Shown here: piece by piece, positions 1-8,882 of the stretch
How positions within the stretch are numbered: the stretch's first letter is position 1
How the letters are laid out: each line of letters opens with the position of its first letter
The notes under the pieces: model-generated
What the model was told of the DNA's origin: nothing
Seen by the model: only the letters and a program-made list of their open reading frames with translations
The model's database searches: none
Translations under genes and position numbers: made by a program
Source of the DNA: DTWD01 sp963662965
Lineage (GTDB): Bacteria; Acidobacteriota; Vicinamibacteria; Vicinamibacterales; UBA8438
Reading direction: 5' to 3'
DNA length: 64,000 nucleotides
NCBI GenBank assembly: GCA_963662965.1
Contig: OY759970.1
Span: 5,146,001 to 5,210,000 of the forward strand

Positions 1-1327
1 CCGTCATCTCAGACGGTCCGGTCGCCAGCGTTTCCGCGTCCGACGTCGCAGCGAGGGCTGGTTCTTCGGGTTCGAGCGGGAGCAGCGGCTCCCGTTCGTG
101 TGTCGGAACAGCCGCGTGCGTCTCTTCGTCTGACTCGTCATCAGCAACGTCGTCGTCGAGCCGGGCATCACCGGCAGCCACCTCGGTGCTTGGCGTCTCG
201 CGCTCCGTCACCGCCAGCTCGCCGGTATCCGGCGGCGCGACGTCGTCGCCCGACCCGTCCGGCGGCGGTGCCAATCCCTCGAGCGCCCGATCCAGTGCCT
301 CGAGATCGGTGTCCGCGGGATCGTCGGCAGGCTGATCGAGCTCACGGTCGACGAGCGGTTCGAGACTCGCATTCCCGGCGGGCTCCGCTCCAGACGGTTG
401 GTCCGGCGCAAGGTCGTCGAGCAGAATGGCGACCTTGGCTGAATCTGCCGCGGCCTTCGTGTCGCTCGCCGCCATCGCCGGCGTCGTTTCATCAGCGTCG
501 ACGCCCACAGCATCGCCGAGCGCCGCGACGAACCCGGCGGCCGACGCCGGCCGGAGGGCCGGATCGTCGGCGAGGGCGTTCCGGAAGGCCTGCTGCAGGC
601 CAGCCGGGTCCGCCACATCGGCGGTCTCGACCTCGACGAGACGGGCCAGAACCTCATCGCCCGGTCCCGTCGCCCGCTTGCCGGTGAGCAACTCGTAGGC
701 AATGGCGGCCACCGCGAACCGGTCGGCTTCAGGCCCCCAACGGCGTCCAGTAATCATCTCCGGCGCCGTATACGGACGTCGCACCGGCACGCGCAAGCCG
801 ACGTGCTCGAGCGCACTCGCGACCCCGAATCCGGTGGCGCGCGCATCATCGGGGGTGACGAACACGTCCCGCAAATGCATCGCGCCGTGCACGACGCCGC
901 AGACATGTGCGGCGTCGACCGCGGCCGCCAGCTGCCGGACGAAGGTCAGCATTCGCTCCGGTTGTGCCGGTGCGTAGTGACGCATCGCCACGTCGAGCGA
1001 CTCCGCCGTGACGTACTCCTGCGCCATGAACGGGACGCCGTCTTCAAGTCCCGCATTCATCGGCGCGACGATCGCCGGATGATCGAGGCCGACCTCGACG
1101 ATCCGTCTCAGGGCGTCGGCGAACAGGTCGGCTTGTTCAGGCGTAAGGTCGATGGTGAAGGCTTTGACGGCAACCAGGCGGTCGCCCTCGGGGTCGTAGG
1201 CTCGAAACACGGGACCAAGAACGCCATCCCCGATCTGATGCATGACCCGATACGGTCCGAATGCACCAGGAGCGGAATACGAGCTGGCATCCTCGCGTGT
1301 CAGTGCTCGAAATCTCCCTACTTGCCA
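1..1327 (-). CDS. Ser/Thr protein-kinase-like protein, probable pseudokinase (3' end outside window)
   Basis: The frame is open on the minus strand from about 1327 to the left edge, so the C-terminus is missing. The first ~270 residues have a Ser/Thr kinase fold: glycine loop IGDGVLGPV near 1235, the ATP lysine in VAVKAF near 1162, and YTAPEM after the activation loop. Both catalytic aspartates are replaced: the HRD position reads HGA (881-889) and the DFG position reads GFG (824-832). I therefore infer a pseudokinase or regulatory kinase domain. Downstream lies a long Pro/Asp/Glu-rich low-complexity tail. The start is unresolved: no ATG fits, and family-like sequence begins at WQVGRFRALT (about 1298-1327). 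It diverges from bshC across a ~100-bp gap. Confidence 0.7.
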
Positions 1328-1426
1328 GCGGATGGTACCACGGATGGGCCGCAGGTTCAACGCGGGCGGCCAGGCAATTGGACGCGCCTTGACACGCCTG
1401 TAGCCGTTTGCGACAGTACCGTAAGA

Positions 1427-3073
1427 GTGTCCGCCGACGCGTCGTCGCCTGCCCCTCCCAGGGGCATCTCGATCGACTACCGCCAGCTTCCGTGGACGAG
1501 CCGCTTCGTGCGTGACTATTGTTACGCGTTCGAGCAACTCGACCGCTTCTTCGCGGGTTCGCCCCAGTCGTCTGCGAGTTGGACCGCGGCGTTGGTTGCG
1601 CGACGAGCGCGCCGGCCCGATGCGGCCGTGGCGCACGCAGTCTGGCATCAACTGGAGGCGCGCGATGCACCAGCGGCCGCCATCGCCAATGCCGAGCGCC
1701 TTCGCGACGAACGTACCGTCGCCGTCGTTACGGGGCAGCAGGCGGGTCTATTCGGCGGTCCGCTGTTTACCTTGCTCAAGGCGCTGACCACGATCAAATT
1801 GGCACGTCGACTGTCCGACGAGCACAACACCGCGGTTGTGCCACTGTTTTGGATCGACGCCGAGGATCACGACCTCGACGAGATTGCGACGTGTCAGGTG
1901 CTCGACGCCGATCTCACCCCAGTGCCGGTGACACTACCGATGACGGCGCCGGCGGGAACCGCCGCCGCCGTCATCGAGCTTGATGAGTCGGTCACGACCA
2001 CCATCGCCCAGTTGGCGGACACGCTCGCGCCGACCGAGTTCACGGAGGAGACGCTGACGGCCCTCCGATCCGCGTACGCGCCCGGCGTCCGGATGGTCGA
2101 GGCGTTCGCGCGATGGATCGACCGTCTGCTTGGACCGCACGGCTTGATTGTGTACGACGCTTCCGATCCGACGACGAAGCCGCTCGTCCGATCGTTGTTC
2201 GCGCGCGAGATCAGCACCCCAGGCGAAACCGCGCGCTTTGCCGCCGCCGCCGGCAAAGCGCTGGAGACGAAGGGCTACCACGCGCAGGTCTCGCCGGCCG
2301 AAGACACCGTCGCGCTCTTCCGGCTCGACCGAACCCGACTACCGATTCGCACCGACGCCGCCGGGTTTCGCGTTGGTGAACGGACGCTCTCGGCGGATGC
2401 CGTCCTAGCCGAGCTGGACGGCCATCCCGAATCGTTTAGCCCCAATGTGCTGCTGCGTCCGATCACGCAAGACCTGTTGTTTCCTACGGTGGCGTATGTC
2501 GCCGGCCCGAATGAGCTCGCCTACCTCGGTCAGCTGAAGCAGGTCTATGCCGCCTTCGACGTCCCCATGCCGGTGATCTATCTGCGCGCGAGCGTGACGG
2601 TGGTCGATGCCGCGACCGTAAAGTTCCTCACGCGATACGACATCGATTTCGCCCGATTACAGCCGCAGGATGACGCGGCGCTCAATGCCCTCTTGTCGGC
2701 GCAGCTTCCCGCCGAGGTCGACGAAGCCGTGACCGCGGCCGAGCGGAGCGTGGCGGAACGGCTCGAGGCGCTGGAGTCGGCCGTGCCGGTGATCGATCCG
2801 ACGCTGAGGGGCGCTGTCGGATCGACCCGCGGGCGGATGGAACGCGACCTGCGGAACCTGCGCGGGAAGATCATTCAGGCCGCCAAGCGTCGGGACGAGA
2901 CGCTGCGCCGCCAATTCACCCGCGCGCGGGCCCAGAGTTTTCCGGGTGGCGAACCGCAGGAACGAAGCCTCGGTACCGTGTATTTCCTCAACCGTTACGG
3001 TTTGGCCTTCGTTGATCGTCTGCTCGACGACCTCGTGATCGACCTTGGCCGGCACTGGCTGATGACCGTCTGA
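1427..3073 (+). CDS. bshC: Putative cysteine ligase BshC (bacillithiol biosynthesis)
   Basis: BshC adds cysteine to glucosaminyl-malate in the last step of bacillithiol synthesis in the cytoplasm. The protein is 548 aa from a GTG start, close to the ~540 aa usual for the family. Recognisable blocks are TGQQAGLFGGPLFT (residues ~102-115), WIDAEDHDLDEI (~142-153) and GPNELAYLGQLKQVY (~360-375), followed by a C-terminal helical segment rich in Arg/Glu. The frame extends upstream to 803, but that part is antisense to the kinase gene and lacks family character, so GTG 1427 is preferred; no strong ribosome-binding site is visible. No bshA or bshB lies nearby. Confidence 0.88.
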   Translation: MSADASSPAPPRGISIDYRQLPWTSRFVRDYCYAFEQLDRFFAGSPQSSASWTAALVARRARRPDAAVAHAVWHQLEARDAPAAAIANAERLRDERTVAVVTGQQAGLFGGPLFTLLKALTTIKLARRLSDEHNTAVVPLFWIDAEDHDLDEIATCQVLDADLTPVPVTLPMTAPAGTAAAVIELDESVTTTIAQLADTLAPTEFTEETLTALRSAYAPGVRMVEAFARWIDRLLGPHGLIVYDASDPTTKPLVRSLFAREISTPGETARFAAAAGKALETKGYHAQVSPAEDTVALFRLDRTRLPIRTDAAGFRVGERTLSADAVLAELDGHPESFSPNVLLRPITQDLLFPTVAYVAGPNELAYLGQLKQVYAAFDVPMPVIYLRASVTVVDAATVKFLTRYDIDFARLQPQDDAALNALLSAQLPAEVDEAVTAAERSVAERLEALESAVPVIDPTLRGAVGSTRGRMERDLRNLRGKIIQAAKRRDETLRRQFTRARAQSFPGGEPQERSLGTVYFLNRYGLAFVDRLLDDLVIDLGRHWLMTV

Positions 3074-3087
3074 ATCCCTCCACCGGA

Positions 3088-3093
3088 TATACT
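3088..3093 (+). promoter_or_regulatory. -10-like TATACT upstream of the parvulin gene
   Basis: TATACT lies 26 bases before the TTG start at 3120, in the 46-bp gap after bshC. No convincing -35 hexamer is found at 16-18 bp spacing. The same AT-rich hexamer in otherwise GC-rich DNA recurs before other genes here (9639, 17742, 19003), which supports a real promoter element. Confidence 0.4.
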
Positions 3094-3119
3094 GAAGCAA
3101 GCTGAAGTAGGCCACTCAC

Positions 3120-4178
3120 TTGCACCACGTCTCTAGGATCTTCGTCCTACTCTTCTCCCTTGGCCTTGGCACCTGCGCGCCCGACATTCCGGCCGACGGT
3201 GTGTCGACCCACACCGACACTGACGAGGGCGAGGCCGCAACGGTCCCGTCCGACGCGCCGCCCCTTGCGGAGGTTGTCCCCGTTCCGGCGAAGCTTCCGG
3301 CGGTCGTCGCTCGGATCAACGGCTCGGACCTGACGCGGGATGAGCTCGAACGGGCCATTCGCGCGGCCGAGACACAGGCAGGGCAGGTGGTGCCGCCGCA
3401 GTTCCGGGACCAAGTGTATCGCCGGGTGCTCGACCGCCTTATCGATTTCCATCTGCTGCTCCAAGAGTCGCGGACACGCGAGATGGTCGTCGACGACGCC
3501 GAGGTCGACGCGGAAATTGCCCGGATCCGAGACGGCTATCCTACCGTCGAAGCGTTCGAGCAGCAGCTTCGGGACTGGAATTCCTCCGTCGACGCCCTCG
3601 GAGAGGAAACGCGGAAAGATCTCCTGATCGCCAAGACGGTCGAGACCGAGCTGGTTTCCACGGTCGCACTCGAGGATGAAGCGATCCGCGCCTTCTACCA
3701 CCAGCATCCGGGTCAATTCACCGGAACCGAGGCGATGCAGGCGAGCCACATTCTGGTGGGCACCTCGTCGAATGCCGACTCGGCGGCGCGAGATCAGGCA
3801 CGTGGCGCGGCGGCCGCGCTGCGGGAACGGGCGACGGCCACCGGCGCAGACTTCGCGGCGCTCGCACGCGAACATTCGACCGACGAAGGCACCGCGGCCA
3901 ACGGAGGCGACCTTGGGCTCATCGAGCGCGGCCAAACCGTGCCGCCGTTCGAGGCCGCGCTGTTCGCGCTCGAGCCGGGCGAGATCAGCGACGTCGTCGA
4001 GTCGCCGTTCGGGTATCACGTCATCCAAGCGGGAGAGCGCCAGGAAGGCGGGCTTGTCCCGTTCGAGCAAGCCAGCCAGCAAATCCGGGGCATACTGGTG
4101 CAACAAGAGCGTCAACTGCTGATGAGCGCCTTTCTCGCCAGGTTGCGCGAAGCCGGGGACGTGGAGATACTCTTCTAA
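3120..4178 (+). CDS. Parvulin-type peptidyl-prolyl isomerase, SurA/PrsA-like, probable lipoprotein
   Basis: This is a periplasmic folding factor of 352 aa. The N-terminus is a signal peptide ending SLGLGTC, with Cys19 as a possible lipid-attachment residue (the -1 Thr is not ideal for a lipobox). Residues ~55-200 are a SurA-N-like helical chaperone region starting VVARINGSDLTRDELERA. Residues ~205-310 form the rotamase domain (ASHILVGTSS, FAALAREHS, NGGDLGLIERGQ, FGYHVIQAGER). The start is TTG at 3120; no better ATG precedes the hydrophobic stretch. It probably helps fold exported or outer-membrane proteins. The opposite strand is also open for 447 codons here, but that is a GC-bias shadow. 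Confidence 0.85.
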   Translation: MHHVSRIFVLLFSLGLGTCAPDIPADGVSTHTDTDEGEAATVPSDAPPLAEVVPVPAKLPAVVARINGSDLTRDELERAIRAAETQAGQVVPPQFRDQVYRRVLDRLIDFHLLLQESRTREMVVDDAEVDAEIARIRDGYPTVEAFEQQLRDWNSSVDALGEETRKDLLIAKTVETELVSTVALEDEAIRAFYHQHPGQFTGTEAMQASHILVGTSSNADSAARDQARGAAAALRERATATGADFAALAREHSTDEGTAANGGDLGLIERGQTVPPFEAALFALEPGEISDVVESPFGYHVIQAGERQEGGLVPFEQASQQIRGILVQQERQLLMSAFLARLREAGDVEILF

Positions 4179-4205
4179 GAGTAGGCGTGGGCTCCTAAGG
4201 ACGGT

Positions 4206-5075
4206 ATGAACGAAGAAGTCTTTCGAGCGGTGTACGAGGTCCTCGAACGAAGCGAATCGGCCGCGCTCGTGACGATCATCGCGACCGAAGGCTCGACGCC
4301 TCAGCGCGTCGGCGCCAAGATGCTGGTCTATGCCGACGGCCGCACGGTCGGGACCATTGGCGGCGGCTGCTATGAGAATGACGCGTTTGGGAAGGCGCGC
4401 CGGTCGCTCGACACCCGGAAGCCGCTCGTCGTGAAGTACGAGCTTGCCGACGACTTCGCCGAGGAGTCCGGACTGATTTGCGGAGGCCAAATGGAGGTCT
4501 ACATCGAGCCGCTCGAGTCGTCACCGCACCTGTACCTGGTGGGCGCCGGTCACGTGTCGTATCACCTGGGACGTTTGGCAGCGACAGTCGGCTTCCGTGT
4601 GCACGTGATCGACGACCGGGAGAAGTTCTCGAACGCGGAGCGCTTTCCGGACGCGATCGAGGTCGCCGTTGACAACATTCCGGAATGGCTCGACAAGACC
4701 GAGATCCCGGCCCAGGCGTATGCCGTCATCCTGACTCGAGGACACCGGTACGACTTGGATGCGCTGCGAGCCTTGGCCACGCGCGATCTCCGCTATCTCG
4801 GATTGATCGGGAGCAAGGCGAAGGTCGCGCGTCTTCATGACGCGCTTCGAGACGAAGGGATGCGCGTGGAGCATCCCGAACGGTTGCACGCGCCGGTTGG
4901 CCTGGACATCGGTGCAATCAGTCCGGAGGAAATCGCGGTCAGCATCCTCGCCGAGCTGATCGCCGTGAAATACGGCAAGCTCGACAGTGCCGGGGCTACA
5001 CCCAGCGGCGAGGTGAAAGCGCTCCGGTGGGTACCGTCGGCGCGCGAGCCGGCAGCCGTTGCGACCGACCGCTAG
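4206..5075 (+). CDS. XdhC/CoxI family protein
   Basis: A 289-aa protein with the XdhC/CoxI layout. The N-terminal domain has EGSTPQRVGAKMLVY and GTIGGGCYE (residues ~30-60). The C-terminal Rossmann-like domain begins YLVGAGHVSYHLGRLA (~113) and has the TRGHRYDLDALRAL and LGLIGSKAK blocks. In other bacteria such proteins insert or sulfurate the molybdenum cofactor of xanthine dehydrogenase/CO-dehydrogenase-type enzymes. No molybdenum hydroxylase lies beside it, so its client is unknown. The gene starts 27 bp after the parvulin and ends 8 bp before hrcA, so it may be co-transcribed with the heat-shock genes. Confidence 0.85.
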   Translation: MNEEVFRAVYEVLERSESAALVTIIATEGSTPQRVGAKMLVYADGRTVGTIGGGCYENDAFGKARRSLDTRKPLVVKYELADDFAEESGLICGGQMEVYIEPLESSPHLYLVGAGHVSYHLGRLAATVGFRVHVIDDREKFSNAERFPDAIEVAVDNIPEWLDKTEIPAQAYAVILTRGHRYDLDALRALATRDLRYLGLIGSKAKVARLHDALRDEGMRVEHPERLHAPVGLDIGAISPEEIAVSILAELIAVKYGKLDSAGATPSGEVKALRWVPSAREPAAVATDR

Positions 5076-5083
5076 TAAATCGC

Positions 5084-6199
5084 ATGACACCTCGCGCGGG
5101 TTCCCGACATCGTGCTGGCGACGCGCTTCCGGAGCGCTCGAGTCAAATTCTGGCGACGCTGATCCGGCAGTACATCGACCGTGGTGAGCCAGTCTCGTCG
5201 CTATGGATGGCGCAACATGGCGGGGTCGGACTCTCCTCCGCGACCGTCCGCACCATCATGGTCGAGCTTGAGCAAGCGGGGTGCGTCTACCAGCCCCACA
5301 CCTCGGCCGGCCGGGTGCCGACGGACCGAGGCTATCGATATTTCGTCGATCGGCTGCTACGCACGCGTCGGAACACCGGTGCTTCGCCTGACGTTGAGGC
5401 CCGTCTGCGGCAGGCCGGGACCGTACGCGACGTGCTGTCCAACGTGTCGCATGAGCTCTCGGTCGCCTCCCACCATCTCGCGTTCGCGTGTATGCCGGGC
5501 GTGGGGTCGGACACGTTCAAGCGGATCGAGTTCGTGCCGCTCGACGACACCAAGGTCCTGGTCGTCGTCACGACCGAGAGTGGAGAGGTGGCCCAAAAGG
5601 CGGTCGACGTCAACGAGCGAAGCGACCACACGACGCTGACGCAGGGGGCGAACTATCTGAACGACGAATTCTCCGGCCTCCCGTTGTGGGACGTCCGCGC
5701 CGCCATCATCGAGCAACTGCGGCAGGACCAGATGCTCTATGACCAGCTGCGCTCACGGGCGTTGCGACTGGCCAGCTCAACGCTCGAGGACATGGTGCCG
5801 ACCAATCACCTCTTCGTCGAAGGGGCCGGCTTCCTCGCCGAAGAAGTCTCCGATGGTGAGGACCGTGTGCCGTTGGGGATTCTTCGAACGCTGCTCGCGA
5901 TGATCGAGCGCAAGGATCTCCTTGTGCGTCTCCTCAACGAGTACTTCGACGGTCCCGGCATGACCGTGGTTATCGGGACGGAGAATTCGTCACCGGAGAT
6001 GCAGGCGTTCAGCCTCGTCACATCGACCTACTTTGACGGCGAGCGCACGGGGAGCATCGGCATCATTGGACCGAGACGTATGCGGTACTCCCGCGCCATC
6101 TCAGCCGTGGATCAGGTGTCTCGCGCCGTGAGCCGCGTGCTCGTCGCTCAAGCGACCTCGTCGGACCATGACAGACGACGCGAAACTGGCACCGCCTGA
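5084..6199 (+). CDS. hrcA: Heat-inducible transcription repressor HrcA
   Basis: HrcA represses class I heat-shock operons by binding CIRCE operators. The 371-aa product starts at ATG 5084 (MTPRAGSRH). It has the winged-helix N-terminus (ILATLIRQYIDRGEPVSS, LSSATVRTIMVELEQAG, HTSAGRVPTDRGYRYFVD) and the C-terminal GAF-like region ending SIGIIGPRRMRYSRAISAVD. A longer frame from 5027 overlaps the XdhC gene and is unlikely. It overlaps grpE by 32 bases, making an hrcA-grpE-dnaJ heat-shock unit. No CIRCE inverted repeat was found just upstream, so control of this operon is not evident from the sequence. Confidence 0.93.
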   Translation: MTPRAGSRHRAGDALPERSSQILATLIRQYIDRGEPVSSLWMAQHGGVGLSSATVRTIMVELEQAGCVYQPHTSAGRVPTDRGYRYFVDRLLRTRRNTGASPDVEARLRQAGTVRDVLSNVSHELSVASHHLAFACMPGVGSDTFKRIEFVPLDDTKVLVVVTTESGEVAQKAVDVNERSDHTTLTQGANYLNDEFSGLPLWDVRAAIIEQLRQDQMLYDQLRSRALRLASSTLEDMVPTNHLFVEGAGFLAEEVSDGEDRVPLGILRTLLAMIERKDLLVRLLNEYFDGPGMTVVIGTENSSPEMQAFSLVTSTYFDGERTGSIGIIGPRRMRYSRAISAVDQVSRAVSRVLVAQATSSDHDRRRETGTA

Positions 6200-6692
6200 C
6201 GAAAACGGTCGCGAAGCGCCCACGCCCCCTGCCGATGCGTCCGACACCACGGTCGATCCGGCCGCGGAGCGTGACGAGTATCGCGACCTCTTACTCCGGA
6301 AGACCGCCGAGTTCGACAACTACCGCAAGCGGACCGACCGAGAGAGCGCGGAACAGGTGCAGGCGGCGGCGGCTGACTTGATCAAGGACGTCTTGCCTCT
6401 GGTCGATGATTTCGAGCGCGCGCTGACCGGGCCGACCGAGGGTGATCAGGCGGCCGCGTATCACACGGGGGTCGAACTCATCTACCGCCAGCTGCTCGAG
6501 TTGCTCCGCAAACGCGGCGTCACCCCGATCGAGACCGCTGGTGCGCAGTTCGATCCGCACTTCCATCAGGCCGTCTTTCACGAGGTCAGTGACGCGCACG
6601 CGGAGGGTGAAATCATCGACGAGCTGCGGCGCGGCTACATGCTCGGCACGCGACTCTTACGGCCGGCGATGGTGAGAGTGGCCAAGGCGTGA
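6168..6692 (+). CDS. grpE: Nucleotide exchange factor GrpE
   Basis: GrpE releases ADP from DnaK in the cytoplasmic DnaK-DnaJ chaperone cycle. The 174-aa protein has an acidic/Pro-rich N-terminus, then the long dimerising helix (DLLLRKTAEFDNYRKR) and the head domain with VLPLVDDFERAL and FDPHFHQAVFHE. The C-terminus GYMLGTRLLRPAMVRVAK is typical. The ATG lies inside the hrcA 3' end, and the stop overlaps the dnaJ GTG as GTGA, which points to translational coupling along the operon. Confidence 0.93.
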   Translation: MTDDAKLAPPDENGREAPTPPADASDTTVDPAAERDEYRDLLLRKTAEFDNYRKRTDRESAEQVQAAAADLIKDVLPLVDDFERALTGPTEGDQAAAYHTGVELIYRQLLELLRKRGVTPIETAGAQFDPHFHQAVFHEVSDAHAEGEIIDELRRGYMLGTRLLRPAMVRVAKA

Positions 6693-7831
6693 GTAAACGT
6701 GACTACTACGACGTGCTCGGCGTCTCACGCGATGTCGACGACCAAGAGCTGAAGAGCACGTACCGTAAGCTCGCACTCAAGTATCACCCGGACCGCAATC
6801 CGGGTGACAAGACAGCCGAAGAACGCTTCAAGGAAGCCGCCGAGGCGTACGCCGTGCTGGCCGATGCGGACAAACGGGCCCGCTACAACCAGTTCGGACA
6901 TGCCGGTGTCAGCGGCGCCGGGGCGTCGCAGGGATTCGATCCGAGCATCTTCGCCGACTTCAACGACATCGTTGGCGGTCTCGGCGACATGTTCGGCTTC
7001 GGCGGCGGTCGGCGCCGGGGCGGTCCGACGCGGGGCACCGATCTGCGCTACGACCTGGACATCTCGCTCGAAGACGCGGCGGCGGGCACCGAGGCCACGC
7101 TCCAGATCCCACGGGAGGAGTCCTGTGACGCATGCGGGGGGTCGGGCGCGGCCCGCGGCTCCGCGCCCCAGACATGTCCCCAGTGCGAAGGTCGCGGCCA
7201 GGTCCGCTACCAGCAGGGATTCTTCACGGTCGCTCGCACCTGTGGTCAATGCCGCGGCGCCGGCAAGGTGATCACCAATCCGTGCGACACCTGCGGTGGC
7301 CATGGTCGCGTCGCACGGCAGCGGAAGTTGACCGTCAAGGTGCCGGCCGGGGTCGACACCGGCCAGCGTTTGCGTCTACAGAGCGAGGGAGAGCACGGTC
7401 CACGTGGCGGCCCAGCCGGCGATCTGTACGTCGTGCTCCACGTGCAAAACCACCCGGTCTTCCATCGTGACGGCAGTGATCTCCTCTGCGTCATCCCGGT
7501 CACGTATCCGACGCTCGTCCTCGGGGGCACGATCACCGTCCCGACGCTCGGCGACGACGAAACGCTCCACATCCCGAAGGGCACGTCGTCGGACACGCGA
7601 TTCCGACTTCGCCACAAGGGACTGCCCCACGTGACCGGTCGCGGGTGTGGCGACCTGTTCGTCGACGTCAAAGTCGCCGTCCCCACATCGGTCTCGCAGG
7701 AGCAGAAATCGCTCATCGAAGAGCTCGACAAGACGATGCCGCAACGCGCCTTCGAACCGAACGTTCGGCCAGACGACACTGAAGCCGACACGCGTCCATT
7801 CTTTGAGCGGGTGAAGGACATTTTTGGGTGA
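6689..7831 (+). CDS. dnaJ: Chaperone protein DnaJ
   Basis: DnaJ is the Hsp40 co-chaperone that delivers clients to DnaK and stimulates its ATPase. The 380-aa protein has all domains: a J-domain with YHPDRNPGD (HPD near residue 33), a Gly/Phe-rich linker, a zinc domain with four CxxCxGxG repeats (CDACGGSG, CPQCEGRG, CGQCRGAG, CDTCGGHG) and the C-terminal substrate-binding part. The start is GTG 6689, overlapping the grpE stop. dnaK is not in the window. Confidence 0.95.
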   Translation: MSKRDYYDVLGVSRDVDDQELKSTYRKLALKYHPDRNPGDKTAEERFKEAAEAYAVLADADKRARYNQFGHAGVSGAGASQGFDPSIFADFNDIVGGLGDMFGFGGGRRRGGPTRGTDLRYDLDISLEDAAAGTEATLQIPREESCDACGGSGAARGSAPQTCPQCEGRGQVRYQQGFFTVARTCGQCRGAGKVITNPCDTCGGHGRVARQRKLTVKVPAGVDTGQRLRLQSEGEHGPRGGPAGDLYVVLHVQNHPVFHRDGSDLLCVIPVTYPTLVLGGTITVPTLGDDETLHIPKGTSSDTRFRLRHKGLPHVTGRGCGDLFVDVKVAVPTSVSQEQKSLIEELDKTMPQRAFEPNVRPDDTEADTRPFFERVKDIFG

Positions 7832-8786
7832 CGAGCCTCTGACACGAGACACTCACGCCCGCGGCACGCGACCCCGGCGCCCCGCGCTGGAGGTGCACCT
7901 CCCAGCCGCGCCACGCTCGCTTTGGCCACGTCTCGACGCGCTTCTCGACGATTACGCCCCGTTTGCGATCGAGGACATCGAGACCGACGCATCCCCGCCG
8001 CGCACGCGGCGCGTCTATTTCTTCTCCCCGACCGCACGCGACAACGCGTCGCGCGCCATCGCTCGCGAGCTCGGCCCCGAGGGCGTGCGCGCCGCTCCCA
8101 CTGAGGTGCCGGACGACGGCTGGGCCGAGCGCGCGCAGCGCCGCCTGCGTGCCGTGCAGATCGACGACGTGATCGTGGCGCCGCCGTGGGACCGGCCCTC
8201 ACCTGGCCAGACCGCCGCGCACATCGTAGAGATCGAACCGTCGATGGGATTCGGTACGGGACATCACGCCTCGACGAGGCTCGCCGTGCGCGCCCTGCTG
8301 CAACACCGGACCGAGGTCGGCCGGAGCCGCCACCTGCTCGACATCGGAACTGGGTCGGGGATCCTCGCCATCACGGCCGCCACGCTCGGCGCATCGTCGA
8401 TTACGGCGATAGACCGCGACGCGGATGCCTTGACGAACGCCCGCCGTAACATCGCACGCAACGGCGTGGGACGGAGCGTGAGGCTCGTGCTGGCGGACGT
8501 GGCGGACTTGACCGACCGGACCCATCGCGGAGCGTGCGACGTCTCCGCCGCCGACGTCGTGCTCGCCAACTTGACCGGTGCGGGGTTCGAGCGACACCAT
8601 CAGGCAATCGCGCGACTCGTGAAACCCTCGGGCCTGCTCATCGCGAGCGGGATCATGCAAGCCGAAGCATCGATCGTGCGGACCTCGCTGCGGCCGGTGC
8701 TCGCTGACGAGGCGCGGCTCGACGAGGACGAATGGGTTGCGTTCGTGTTTCGTCGCCCGCGCCACACGCCAGAGACGATCGGCTAG
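7824..8786 (+). CDS. prmA: Ribosomal protein L11 methyltransferase
   Basis: PrmA trimethylates ribosomal protein L11 using S-adenosylmethionine. The 320-aa protein has the PrmA N-terminal region, then MGFGTGHHASTRLAVRAL (a family hallmark near residue 138), the SAM-binding LLDIGTGSGILAIT (~171) and VVLANLTGAGFERH in place of the usual NxLA motif. The start is taken as TTG 7824, inside the end of dnaJ; another start is possible. The stop codon TAG abuts an 85-bp palindromic repeat. Confidence 0.85.
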   Translation: MGDEPLTRDTHARGTRPRRPALEVHLPAAPRSLWPRLDALLDDYAPFAIEDIETDASPPRTRRVYFFSPTARDNASRAIARELGPEGVRAAPTEVPDDGWAERAQRRLRAVQIDDVIVAPPWDRPSPGQTAAHIVEIEPSMGFGTGHHASTRLAVRALLQHRTEVGRSRHLLDIGTGSGILAITAATLGASSITAIDRDADALTNARRNIARNGVGRSVRLVLADVADLTDRTHRGACDVSAADVVLANLTGAGFERHHQAIARLVKPSGLLIASGIMQAEASIVRTSLRPVLADEARLDEDEWVAFVFRRPRHTPETIG

Positions 8787-8870
8787 GAGCCCGTGGTGAA
8801 AGTCCCGCTACATTCGACCGACGATGCATCGCCGGTCTCGGTGCGACGCGCGACTTTCACCACGGGCTCC
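8786..8870. repeat. Palindromic intergenic repeat, family C copy 1
   Basis: The 19-bp outer arms GGAGCCCGTGGTGAAAGTC (8786-8804) and GACTTTCACCACGGGCTCC (8852-8870) are perfect reverse complements. They enclose a near-perfect inner palindrome centred on CGATGCATCG (8816-8837). It begins at the last base of the prmA stop codon. A second, longer copy lies at 44150-44331. There is no T-run, so it is not a plain intrinsic terminator. Confidence 0.9.
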
Positions 8871-8882
8871 TGAGGCCACTGA

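Noticed and set aside
100..687. Long plus-strand Arg/Pro-rich frame at the left edge
   Set aside because: It is antisense to the pseudokinase tail and has the Arg/Pro composition typical of GC-rich shadow frames.
1389..1394. TTGACA as a -35 box for bshC
   Set aside because: The best hexamer at 17-bp spacing (GACAGT) matches only half of the -10 consensus, so I do not call a promoter.
803..1426. Upstream extension of the bshC frame
   Set aside because: It runs antisense through the kinase gene and does not resemble BshC; GTG 1427 fits the family N-terminus.
3147..4490. 447-codon minus-strand frame opposite the parvulin and XdhC genes
   Set aside because: It has no family motifs, while both plus-strand genes have clear ones; it is a product of codon bias.
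5000..5100. CIRCE operator for the hrcA-grpE-dnaJ unit
   Set aside because: I looked for TTAGCACTC-N9-GAGTGCTAA upstream of hrcA and in the gaps nearby and found nothing similar.
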